The notes beneath the pieces were generated by a model. The model searched no databases and was not told the origin of the DNA. It saw only the letters and a program-made list of their open reading frames with translations. 49,855 bases of DNA from the NCBI RefSeq assembly GCF_018861865.1, contig NZ_JAHLDV010000023.1, positions 1-49,855 on the forward strand. The letters are read 5' to 3'. Position numbers and translations under genes: made by a program. This stretch comes from Clostridium frigoris (lineage in GTDB: Bacteria; Bacillota; Clostridia; Clostridiales; Clostridiaceae). Shown here in pieces: positions 1 through 8,534 of this stretch (positions are counted from its first letter, which is position 1; each line of letters begins with the position of its first letter).

Positions 1-994
1 TTGGTTTGGTGAGTCTAAGAGCCAGCTTCATATTGCTGTAGACGATTCTACCGGAGCTATTGTAGGAGCTTATTTTGATGCCCAAGAAACACTAAATGGC
101 TATTACCATGTACTTGAGCAAATATTGAAAACCTACGGTATTCCTTATATGTTTTACACCGATAGGCGTACAGTTTTTGAGTATAAACAGAAAAAATCCC
201 CTTCTATCGAAGAGGACACTTTCACTCAATTTGGCTATGCATGTAAACAACTTGGAATCGATATTAAAACCAGCAGTGTTCCCCAAGCTAAGGGACGAGT
301 GGAACGAATGTTCCAAACACTGCAATCAAGACTACCAATTGAATTACGTTTAGCCGGAGTAGGCACACTTGATCAAGCAAATGAATTTTTAAACTCCTAC
401 ATAAAAAAATTCAATACTCAGTTTGCACTACCATTAGATAATATCAAATCTGTATTTGAAACACAACCTAGTATTGAAAAAATTAATCTAACTCTTGGCG
501 TTCTTGCTGGTAGAAAAATAGACAATGGGAGTTGTGTAAAATACAATAAAGAATATTATCTTCCAGTGGATGCTAAGGGTCACCCTGTGTATTATCATAA
601 AGGTACCTGCGGTATGGTAATAAAAGCGTTTAACAATGAGCTATATTTTGCGTAAATGAAAAAGTTTATGCTCTTGAATTGCTTCCAGCGCATGTTCCTT
701 CATCAAAGAGCTTTGATCTTGCTGTGGTCCCTAAAGCTCCTAAAAAACATTACATACCACCGATGAATCACCCATGGAGGAAAGCATCATTTGAAATGTA
801 CTGTAACAAGCAGGCTCATCGCCCAAAAGAAGGCATAGCCTAAAAGACTAAAAAACCACTTGAAAACTGCTTAAAAAATCAAGTTTTAAGGTGTGTTTGC
901 TATATCCAAAAACAGGTTGAAACGTAACAAAGCACCAGCTATTGCTGGTGCTAATAATTAAAACTTTTTGGGACATTTTCAAATTCAGTTGACA
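1..994 (+). mobile_element. Right part of an insertion sequence (ISNCY-like)
   Basis: The left window edge cuts this element. It contains the transposase remnant, a perfect 9-bp stem hairpin (agcaccagc, loop tatt, gctggtgct; 931-952) and, at 970-994, a sequence beginning gggacattttcaaattca and ending in ttgaca that I read as the terminal inverted repeat of the right end. The other end is outside the window, so the repeat cannot be paired here. The end call is inference from position and composition; the transposase assignment is firmer. Confidence 0.6.
2..843 (+). pseudogene. Transposase, ISNCY-like DDE type, 5'-truncated by window and frameshifted
   Basis: The frame is open from the left edge, so the N-terminal DNA-binding part lies outside. 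The visible part is the DDE integrase-like core: an Asp in HIAVDDST near the edge, a second Asp in FYTD (161-163) and the Glu of GRVERMF (302-304). The frame ends at TAA 653-655, but the frame starting at 655 continues with a normal transposase C-terminus (VYALELLP, then MNHPWRKASF) to TAA 841-843. One missing base near 650-655 explains the break. No slippery heptamer is visible at the junction, so this looks like an inactivating mutation and not programmed frameshifting. The element is probably immobile unless helped by an intact copy elsewhere. Confidence 0.85.
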
Positions 995-1235
995 GTTATC
1001 TACCCCTATATATTATTTTATTATATAATATATGCATTAAGCTCCCACTTGCAACATAAACCGATACCTATCATAGATATTACTTATCGCTATAACTTTA
1101 TTATTGAGTTTCCTCCAATAACTTATTATACGTTGTTTAGTCTAATTATCATTACCAGTAAATATAATATAAAATGTAATTGTTTACATTTCTTTCAAAA
1201 AAAATAAAGGGATTTCGAAAAATAAGGAGAATTAT

Positions 1236-1277
1236 ATGTTTAACTACCATCTTAAGTTCACTTTAGAATGTAGTTAA
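1236..1277 (+). other. Possible 13-codon leader ORF overlapping a hairpin
   Basis: A strong ribosome site (aaggaga, 1224-1230) sits 5 nt before ATG 1236, opening a 13-codon frame that ends at TAA 1275-1277. Arms tttaactac (1239-1247) and gtagttaaa (1270-1278) can pair around it. It lies 26 nt before the hemerythrin start, which has its own ribosome site. It may be a leader peptide or chance; no terminator follows it. Confidence 0.3.
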
Positions 1278-1303
1278 ATTATAAATTTATAGGGAGTGAT
1301 AAA

Positions 1304-1711
1304 ATGGTGTTATTTGTATGGGAAGATAAGTATAAGGTTGGAATAGCTGAACTGGATGAACAGCATAAAACATTGATTGGATTAATTAATAAATTATACA
1401 ATGCAATGAAGCAAGGACATGGGAAAGATGTTTTAAAATCTATATTAGATGATTTATTAGGGTACGTGAAATATCATTTTGGAACAGAAGAAAAATACTT
1501 TACTAAATATAACTATATAAATAAAAATGAACAGATAAAATCACATAATGATTTTAAAAATACAGTTATAGAATTCAAAAAAAAGTTTGAAGATGGGAAT
1601 ACATTTATCTCCACTGAACTTATGAATTTTCTAAAAAACTGGCTTGGTACTCACATTTTAGAGAGCGACATGAAATACGGAAAATTCTTAAATGAAAAAG
1701 GGGTTTATTGA
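1304..1711 (+). CDS. Bacteriohemerythrin
   Basis: A 135-residue single-domain protein that normally binds O2 at a non-haem di-iron centre and helps anaerobes or microaerophiles with oxygen sensing, storage or detoxification. ATG follows GGGAG by 8 nt. The four-helix hemerythrin pattern is clear: DEQHK (His21), YHFGTEE (His58, Glu62), KSHNDF (His81) and THILESD (His117, Asp122). In the family one further ligand, the His of the HxxxH pair in helix 3, is expected at residue 77, but Gln is present (EQIKSH). That could change iron site 1 or O2 chemistry. It is monocistronic, between a short leader frame and a bidirectional terminator. The family call is secure; normal O2 binding is not. Confidence 0.92.
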   Translation: MVLFVWEDKYKVGIAELDEQHKTLIGLINKLYNAMKQGHGKDVLKSILDDLLGYVKYHFGTEEKYFTKYNYINKNEQIKSHNDFKNTVIEFKKKFEDGNTFISTELMNFLKNWLGTHILESDMKYGKFLNEKGVY

Positions 1712-1820
1712 TATATTATATTATAATTTATATATCTTAAATTTATATATAAACTATACTTATTTTGTATACATTCAAAGAAAATATTTGTCTCTGGTAA
1801 GCTGAAGGCTTATTAAATAT

Positions 1821-1850
1821 AAAAAAACGTGGAATACCCCACGTTTTTTA
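1821..1850. terminator. Bidirectional intrinsic terminator
   Basis: Arms aaaaaaacgtgg and ccacgttttttA (1821-1832, 1839-1850) with a short loop and A/T tracts on both sides. It lies between the converging hemerythrin gene (+) and AraC gene (-) and can serve both. Confidence 0.85.
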
Positions 1851-1863
1851 TGCGTTAACTGAA

Positions 1864-2217
1864 TTAACGATATTTTTTTCTATAATTTGAAGGCGTTATC
1901 TCCAAATTCTTCATAAATACCCTGCTGAAATAAAAACCGTTATCATAACCACATTTAGAAGCTATACAATCTACTGTATCATTTGTTCTTAATAAAAATA
2001 TCTGAGCTCTTTTTAAACGAAGTGATGTTATATATTCTATAGGAGTTGTTCCTATGCATTTGTGAAATCTTCTTGTAAATTGAACAGAGCTAAGTCCCAG
2101 TGAGGTTGAAAGTTCTTTGATTTTAATGGGACTATAGGCTTCTTTATTTAAGTATTTAATAGCATAATTTATTAGTTCATCTTGAACAAAATTTTTAGGG
2201 GAATTGCTATACTGCAT
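1864..2217 (-). pseudogene. AraC-family regulator, C-terminal DNA-binding half (frameshifted gene)
   Basis: 117 codons carrying the two helix-turn-helix motifs of AraC/XylS proteins: KIKELSTSLGLSSVQFTRRF for the first, and DCIASKCGYDNGFYFSRVF followed by the usual TPSNYRKKYR end for the second. It overlaps by 11 nt, in another frame, the open frame upstream (2207-2644) that encodes an arm and sensor domain. Together the two halves have the length (about 260 residues) and order of one AraC regulator; a single-base indel near 2205-2220 would join them. This half has an ATG but no convincing ribosome site of its own, so I treat it as the broken 3' part of one gene. Separate translation by coupling remains possible. 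Confidence 0.8.
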
Positions 2218-2644
2218 TTCTATATAATATAATTATGTCACTTATTAATGAACTTTTATATTCAGTTAACTCTATATTATTATTGTTATGACTATATAAC
2301 TTTAAGTAATAGTATGTGTTATTAAGCCTTTTTAAATCTGATATAGAAATTTTCCCGATTGGAAAGGAATGTTGATTAGTTTTAGTAGTCACTGAAAATT
2401 TTATGACATGAAACGTTAAAGAACTAATAACTTTTCGTTTAAATATTGAACCAGGAGGGCAAATAATAATATCTCCGAATTTACCTATTCCTTTATGTGT
2501 CAATATCTCATAATCATATTCACCGTCCTCGATAGCATATAAAATCCAACTAGAATCTATATCTTCATCTAAAGAAAAATGTTTCTTTTTATCCCAAAAA
2601 ATATGCTGATTAATATTTATATTTAAGCTATTTAAATTAAGCAT
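2207..2644 (-). pseudogene. AraC-family regulator, N-terminal sensor half (frameshifted gene)
   Basis: 145 residues resembling the cupin-like arm/ligand domain of AraC regulators: an aromatic-rich start, GKFGDIIICPPGS typical of the beta-barrel turn, then a helical linker ending at YRNAV and TAG. No DNA-binding motif is present; it is encoded in the next frame downstream. The gene is divergent from the FAD oxidoreductase and MFS genes, the usual place for a local activator of a sugar or aromatic catabolic cluster. As those two genes are also damaged, loss of selection on the whole cluster is the simplest reading. A sequencing error cannot be excluded. Confidence 0.75.
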
Positions 2645-2710
2645 ATTATAAACCGCCTTTCAGAAAATATAAGAAGTGTCTATGCTACATAAAGTATAAT
2701 TAAATTCATC

Positions 2711-2765
2711 TAAAATGTAAATAGTTAAATGTATTATTTACTAATCACATTCTTATTTACATTTA
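2711..2765. promoter_or_regulatory. Inverted repeat in the divergent AraC / oxidoreductase intergenic region
   Basis: taaaatgtaaata (2711-2723) and tatttacattta (2754-2765) are near-perfect inverted copies about 30 nt apart in the 365-nt gap 2645-3009. The position suits an AraC operator, but the whole gap is extremely AT-rich and chance pairing is plausible. I see no gene in the gap and no clear -35/-10 pair. Confidence 0.3.
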
Positions 2766-3009
2766 AATATTAATATAAGTTAATTATACATATGAAATAA
2801 AGTATATATGGATGACATGTTAGTGCATTGAAAAAATAAACGACTTATTATATTATAAATATGTAATCAGGTAAGAAAATAAATTGAAAAGCAAGTAAAA
2901 TCAACATTATTAACTAGTTATAAAAAATAGTACGATGTATCTGTAAACGATTTATTATAACTATATAAAATAATATATAAAATTTTTGCTTTTTAAGGAG
3001 GAGAGGATT

Positions 3010-4731
3010 ATGAATTACAAACATGAAAAAAAAGACATAACTATAATAGGAGGAGGATTGGCTGGAATATGTGCTGCAATTTCAATTGCTAGAAATGGCA
3101 AAACGGTTTCTTTAATACAAAATCGTGGAATTTTAGGTGGAAATTCAAGCAGTGAAATTCGTGTATGGGTATGTGGAGCAACTAAACATGGCATAAACAG
3201 ATATGCTAGAGAAACTGGAATCATGGGAGAATTATTTCTAGAAAATCAATATCGTAATCCTGATGGAAATCCTTATCTTTGGGACCTTCTATTATTAGAA
3301 AAAGTAAAAGACGAAAAGAACATTTATTTATTTCTAAATTCAGAAGCAACAGAAATTAATGTATTGAAAAGTAAAAAAGGAAATATAATAAAATCTGTAA
3401 CCGCATGGACTAATGGGTCAGAAATTAAAACAATATTTGAAAGTGATATATATATTGACTGCTCAGGAGATGGTTTTATTGGATCCGCAGCAGGAGCTAA
3501 GTATCATATAGGAAGAGAATCACGTTACGAGTTTAATGAATCACTGGCCCCTGAAAAAGCTGATAAAGTCTTATTAGGAAGTACTATATTATTTTATACA
3601 AAAGATGTTGGTCATTCAGTTAAATTTGTACCACCTAATTTTGCAAAATATATAAGCAAAACTAATATTCCTAAAAATAGAGTTATAAAGTGTAATGACT
3701 CAGGATGTTGTTATTGGTGGATAGAATTAGGCGGGGAACTAGATATCGTTAAGCAGAATGAAATGATAAGAGATGATTTATGGTCATTAGTCTATGGAAT
3801 ATGGGACTATATAAAAAATTCTGGCAAATATGATGCAGATAACTTAACTCTGGATTGGGTTGGATCAATTCCTGGTAAGAGGGAATATAGAAGATTCATT
3901 GGAGATTATGTACTAAATCAAAATGATGTTATTAATCAGACTAACTTTGATGATCAAATAGCATTTGGAGGGTGGTCCATTGATCTTCATCCTGAAAAGG
4001 GAATATATGAGGATGGTTGTGGTTCAAAGAATATACAAGCTAATGGGGTTTTTCAGATACCTTTTCGTTCAACTTACTCTGTAAACGTATTAAACTTAAT
4101 GTTTGCAGGAAGAAATATTAGTGCTACACATATCGCGTTTGGTGCAACTAGAGTTATGGCAACTTGTGCCACTATAGGTGAAGCCGTTGGAACAGCAGCC
4201 GTTATCTGTATAGAAAATCAAATTAATCCAAGAAATTTGTACGAGAAACATATAAAAGAATTACAGCAGCTGTTACTAAAGCAAGATGGATCACTTATAG
4301 GCATACAAAATGAAGATAAAAAAGATAAAGCGAAATTATCATTTGTAAAAGCTTCTAGTTCACTAAGAAAAATAGAAATTGTAAATCCAGATGGAAACTA
4401 TAATTTATCTACTGATGTAGGAATTCTATTTCCATTAATAGGTGTAATAGAAGATATAGAACTATTAGTTTCATGCTTAGAAGAAACTACTCTAGACATA
4501 GAAATTTGGAATACAGGTAAAGCTGAAAATTATATTCCTCAAAAATTTGAAAAGAGCATCACAATAAAAATAAAAAGAGGAAAAAATGTATGGATTAAAA
4601 CGGGTCTATTTTTACAATCAAAAACACCAAAAAATATATTTTTAATTATAAAAGCCAATGATAAAATATCAATGCTTTTGTCTAAAGAAACATTAACCGG
4701 AGTACTTTCATTTACTAAAACAGTAATTTAA
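3010..4731 (+). pseudogene. FAD-dependent oxidoreductase, first 573 codons, ended by premature in-frame stop
   Basis: Start ATG 3010 is chosen because AAGGAGGA lies 8 nt upstream; the open frame reaches slightly further but without a ribosome site. Residues 10-45 form the dinucleotide-binding fold (TIIGGGLAGI, then NRGILGGNSS), and the body matches the FAD_oxidored family (PF12831), flavoproteins often found in carbohydrate catabolic clusters. A second flavin-contact region is LMFAGRNISATHIAFGATRV, about residues 365-385. TAA at 4729-4731 ends the frame, yet the same frame continues to 5253 with a conserved C-terminal domain, so the full protein would be about 747 residues. The substrate is unknown. 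The catalytic fold is intact up to the stop, so partial activity is possible. Confidence 0.82.
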
Positions 4732-5253
4732 AATACTAATTTAGATGATTATATTGGTGTTAATCCAATAGTTGAGTGGTCTATGAAAGAGATGGTACGA
4801 AGAGACTTTTGCTTCAAAATCAAAGGAATAACAGACGTATTTGCTCCTAATAAAATTATAGATGGATATGTTAGGCCTTATGGTGAGCCGCACATGTGGA
4901 TCTCTGAAAACATAACAAAAGACAACGAGTGGATTGAACTTCAATGGGAAAATAACATTGATATTAATGAAATTCACGTTACTTTTAATGATAACGTTAA
5001 TGAAGATCTTATCAATCTCCATCATCATCATACTGATTTTCCAGTAATACCAGAACTTATAAAAAACTATAAAATAGAGGTATATAAGGACAATAAATGG
5101 GAGATTATTATATCTAAGAAAAATAATCGTGAGAGAAATGCAATATTTAAGAATATAAATAAAATGTCAGTATGTAAATTGAGAATTAATATTGAAGCTA
5201 CAAATGCAAATGGAAGTAAAAGAGCCGAACTAGTTGAGGTAAGAGTGTATTAA
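4732..5253 (+). pseudogene. FAD-dependent oxidoreductase, C-terminal beta-sandwich part after the stop
   Basis: This stretch is in the same frame as 3010-4731 and directly follows its TAA. It encodes about 173 residues with a galactose-binding-like (F5/8 type C-like) look: APNKIIDGYVRPYG, MWISEN, WIELQWENNIDINEIHVTFN, and a final RAELVEVRVY strand. Such a domain is the normal C-terminus of long members of this oxidoreductase family. ATG 4783 could in theory start a separate 156-residue protein, but there is no good ribosome site and it would begin inside the domain. One nonsense change (for example CAA to TAA) explains the arrangement. Confidence 0.8.
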
Positions 5254-5290
5254 TAAGGTATTACTTATTCATATAAGGGGGATTAAATTT

Positions 5291-6455
5291 ATGAGCATAA
5301 ATAACAATTATAAGACGAATATTGTAGAAGAAACACCTAGTAAAATTAGGTACTCCATGCTAGCTCTAATATTCATAAACATAGTAATAAATTATATGGA
5401 TCGTTCTAATATATCTGTAGCAGCAACTCATATGTCTAAAGACTTACAATTATCAACAGTTCAGATGGGATTAATATTTTCAGCTTTTGGTTGGATATAT
5501 GCAGCATTACAGATACCTAGTGGATTTTTAGTTGACAAATTTAAGCCGCGTATTGTATATGCATGTAGCTTATTTGTATGGTCATTAGCTACATTATTAC
5601 AAAGTATGGTAGGGGGTTTTGGCTCATTATTAGGCTTACGTTTAACTATAGGATGTTTTGAGGCACCAGTTATGCCAGCTAGTAACAAAGTAGTTTCAAG
5701 TTGGTTTCCTACTAATGAACGTGCATCTGCTATTGCAATATATGCATCAGCACAGTTTGTTGGGTTAGCATTTGTAAGTCCCTTATTATTCATAATAGAA
5801 GATAAATTAGGGTGGAGATCTTTATTTATAATTACGGGTGTAATTGGGGTTGTGTGGTCTATAATTTGGTACACATTATATAGAGACCCAGATAAAAGCA
5901 AACGTATTAATAAAGCAGAACTTAAGTATATAAAAGATGGCGGGGCTATAATAGATATAGATAATGATTTAACACCTATTAAGCAAAACACAAAGTTTAA
6001 ATTTAGTGATTTAAAAATAATGTTTTCCAATCGTAAATTGATAGGAATATATATTGGTCAATTTGCTATATCATCAACTTTCTGGTTCTTTTTAACATGG
6101 TTTCCTACATATCTTGTGCAATATAGGCACTTAAGTTTTATAAAATCAGGATTTATATCATCAGTTCCATATTTAGCAGCATTCTGTGGAGTTTTAGTTT
6201 CAGGATTTGTATCGGATAAACTTATAAAAAAAGGTGTTTCTATAAATGTGGCAAGAAAAGCTCCAATAATTATAGGATTATTATTAACAACTACTATAAT
6301 AGGAGCAAATTTTGTTAATAGTAATTCCAATTGTTATTGGCGTAATTGTATCAGGCGGTAACTTTACTCCAGCAATATTTCTAATAGGAGCTCTAGCTTT
6401 AATAGGAGCATTATCATATATTTTTATAGTTGGAAAAATAGAAGAAAACAACTAA
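5291..6455 (+). pseudogene. MFS transporter, ACS (anion:cation symporter) family, internal deletion and frame change
   Basis: The start ATG 5291 follows AAGGGGGATT. Residues 20-330 are a typical ACS-type major facilitator (relatives import hexuronates, glucarate and other sugar acids): NYMDRSNISVAA in helix 1, GRR-like loop replaced by DKFKPR, SSWFPTNERASAIA in helix 4-5 region. After IIGANFVNS the frame runs into an unrelated tail and stops at 6361. The next frame from about 6325 gives the true family C-terminus (GVIVSGGNFTPAIF to VGKIEENN, TAA 6453-6455). About 50-60 residues that normally lie between these parts, roughly helices 9-10, are absent. So the lesion is a deletion not divisible by three. 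The transporter should be non-functional. Confidence 0.85.
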
Positions 6456-6506
6456 AAAATATTTTATATTAGGAAAAACTAGTCCTGCGCCAATACTTTA
6501 TTCTGA

Positions 6507-6656
6507 TGTAAAAAAATAACGCTATTAAACATATGTAGTAGTGATATAATTAGTTTTAGTGGTGTTAAATATTTTACAGCATTAACTGATTTACGCTCTT
6601 ATGGTAATCAATTAACAACCTTAGATTTAAGCAATCACGAAAAATTACATATGAAT
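6507..6656 (+). pseudogene. Leucine-rich-repeat protein fragment
   Basis: The frame from 6507 reads FSGVKYFTALTDL, then SYGNQLTTLDLSNHEKL, which is the repeating pattern (NQLTxLDLSNxxxL) of clostridial surface LRR proteins. It covers only about two repeats, has no start codon, and runs in frame into the region upstream of the HAD phosphatase. It is a relic, possibly brought in with a rearrangement that also removed the end of the MFS region. Confidence 0.6.
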
Positions 6657-6710
6657 TTAGTATATAATATATATTATTTCAAATGCTATAGTTATAAGGA
6701 GATGATAAGT

Positions 6711-7385
6711 TTGGATAAAAACCAGGATAATTTTATGTTGAAAGCAGTTATATTTGACATGGATGGCGTAATTATTGATAGTGAACCAACACACATGAAG
6801 CTGGAAAACGAGACTTATAAAAAATTAGGCATAGAGGTTACAGATGATGAGCATCACTCTTTTGTAGGAGCAAACTCTCATTATATGTGGGAAGCTCTAA
6901 AAAACAACTATAAACTTAATCAAACACTTGACGAGTTAATTGAATATGATCGAAATAAATATTTTAAATATCTTAATTCAGATGAATGCGATATAACTCT
7001 TATTGATGGGGTGAAAGAACTAATAAAAGACTTTCATGAGAATGGAATAAAGCTAGCCATTGCATCATCATCTCCACTAGATGTAATTATGGTCATTGCA
7101 AAGAAATTTCAAATAGAAGAATACTTTGATGTTTTTGTTACCGGTGACTATGTACAAAAAAGTAAGCCTGAACCAGATATATTTCTTTTTGCTTCAGATA
7201 AGCTTGGGGTAAGCCCTGAAAATTGTATGGTTATTGAGGACTCTCATAACGGAGTTCGTGCTGCTAAAAAAGCAGGTATGAAGTGTGTAGGAATTAATAG
7301 TGGTGCTGCAGGAAGCCAAGATATTTCCATGGCAGATTTAGTTATAAATAGCTTTAAAGAAGTTAATTACAAAAAATTAAGTTAA
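6711..7385 (+). CDS. HAD-superfamily phosphatase, beta-phosphoglucomutase-like
   Basis: A 224-residue cytosolic hydrolase or phosphomutase acting on a small phosphorylated sugar; the exact substrate cannot be read. TTG 6711 is chosen since AAGGAG lies 9 nt upstream; ATG 6735 is a weaker alternative (216 residues). HAD motif I is FDMDGVIIDS (Asp16 nucleophile, Asp18), motif II is AIASSS, motif III the Lys of KSKPEPD, motif IV VIEDSHNG. The helical cap between motifs I and II fits subfamily IA. It is the only intact gene in the 1.9-7.4 kb cluster and follows the broken MFS gene. A decayed partial copy of the same gene lies at 23099-23174. Confidence 0.9.
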   Translation: MDKNQDNFMLKAVIFDMDGVIIDSEPTHMKLENETYKKLGIEVTDDEHHSFVGANSHYMWEALKNNYKLNQTLDELIEYDRNKYFKYLNSDECDITLIDGVKELIKDFHENGIKLAIASSSPLDVIMVIAKKFQIEEYFDVFVTGDYVQKSKPEPDIFLFASDKLGVSPENCMVIEDSHNGVRAAKKAGMKCVGINSGAAGSQDISMADLVINSFKEVNYKKLS

Positions 7386-7493
7386 CAATTATAAGGTTAC
7401 TCTAAAAGAGGCAAAATTAAGGGGGATACAAAAATGGCAACACTGACCTCCCCTTTTACCTTTGTAGCCATATTATATATTTGTCCTTGACCT

Positions 7494-8504
7494 TCAAACC
7501 TTAAAATTTTTACAACTTTCTCTAATCATTAACTTAGTTGGAATAACAACTTTTTTGTTTACATTTCTTTCTTTTATAAACCGTTCTAATAATAAATCAA
7601 CTGCTGCCTCACCTATAAATTCAGTATATACCTTTACTGTAGTCATAGCTGGAACCATAAACTTTGCCATTTCAATATCATCAAACCCCACAATGCTTAT
7701 ATCACGCCCAATAGTAAATTTATTTTCAATTATTGCTTTATAAGCACCAATAGCGATAGCATCACTACCTGCAAAAAAAGCTGTAGGTATCTTATTGCTC
7801 AGTATTATTTTTTGCATAATATTATAACCATATTCATAAGAAAACTCACCAATGTTAATTAATTCAGGATTAAATAAATTTTTATCTTTCATATATTTCG
7901 TATAAGTATCAAGGCGAATACCTGCATTATTTTCTTTTTTTTCTCTACCGGTTTTAATTAATTCGTTTCCGCCTATATAACCAATATTACAATGCCCAAG
8001 TTTTACTAAATAGTCTAATACCTCCGTCACAGCCTTTTGAAAATCAATTACTACTGAGTCATATAAACTCTCATTAGGCGATGAATCAACAAAAACTATT
8101 TTACTTGAGAACTTTTTAATTTTATTTATCTCGCTTTCAGAATAGGTTCCAATTGCAATAACTCCATCAATATAATCCAATTCATCATACTCTACTTCAG
8201 TAAATAGTCTTTCAACTCTAATTAGGTTATTTGCACATTTTTTCTCTATAGCAGTTCTAATAGATAAATAATATTGATCACTTATCTCCTCTTTATCCGT
8301 AAACCACTGTATTAATCCAATTGTGTAATTAGTTTTTTTCTTTTTTCTTTTTCTTAATGTTACATAGTTTAATTCCTCTGCTACTTTAAATATGTTATTC
8401 TTAGTTTTTTCTGAAACATTAATTGATTCATCCAAATTAAGGACCCTTGATACTGTGGATGAAGATACAGCTGCCTTTAATGCTATTTCCTTAATTGTTG
8501 CCAC
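7494..8504 (-). CDS. LacI/GalR-family transcriptional regulator of the alpha-galactosidase
   Basis: 336 residues with the classical layout: LacI helix-turn-helix at residues 1-50 (TIKEIALKAAVSSSTVSRVL), then a lysine-rich hinge (RKRKKKK) and a periplasmic-binding-protein-like sugar domain (GVIAIGTY, GYIGG, FFAGSDAIAIGAYKA, ISIVGFDDIEMAKF). The gene sits 30 nt downstream of, and on the same strand as, the GH36 alpha-galactosidase, so it is probably cotranscribed and represses that gene, relieved by galactose, melibiose or raffinose. The inducer is inference from context. A ribosome site (GAGAGGATTT) precedes the ATG. Confidence 0.92.
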   Translation of the reverse strand: MATIKEIALKAAVSSSTVSRVLNLDESINVSEKTKNNIFKVAEELNYVTLRKRKKKKTNYTIGLIQWFTDKEEISDQYYLSIRTAIEKKCANNLIRVERLFTEVEYDELDYIDGVIAIGTYSESEINKIKKFSSKIVFVDSSPNESLYDSVVIDFQKAVTEVLDYLVKLGHCNIGYIGGNELIKTGREKKENNAGIRLDTYTKYMKDKNLFNPELINIGEFSYEYGYNIMQKIILSNKIPTAFFAGSDAIAIGAYKAIIENKFTIGRDISIVGFDDIEMAKFMVPAMTTVKVYTEFIGEAAVDLLLERFIKERNVNKKVVIPTKLMIRESCKNFKV

Positions 8505-8534
8505 TTAAATCCTCTCCTCACCCAAATAATGTTT

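Noticed and set aside
650-660. Programmed frameshift in the transposase
   Set aside because: No slippery heptamer or following structure was seen and the shift lies near the C-terminus, unlike known transposase frameshift sites.
931-952. Hairpin after the transposase as an intrinsic terminator
   Set aside because: The stem is perfect but no T tract follows; treated as part of the IS end.
968-1207. 79-codon plus-strand frame after the IS end
   Set aside because: No ribosome site, very AT-rich, composition of Ile/Tyr/Phe as expected by chance, and it starts inside the IS terminal sequence.
7386-7493. 18-codon frame with AAGGGGGAT site and partial stem near 7418-7460
   Set aside because: Too short and without similarity; the stem is only 6-7 bp with a long loop, so neither a gene nor a terminator is claimed.
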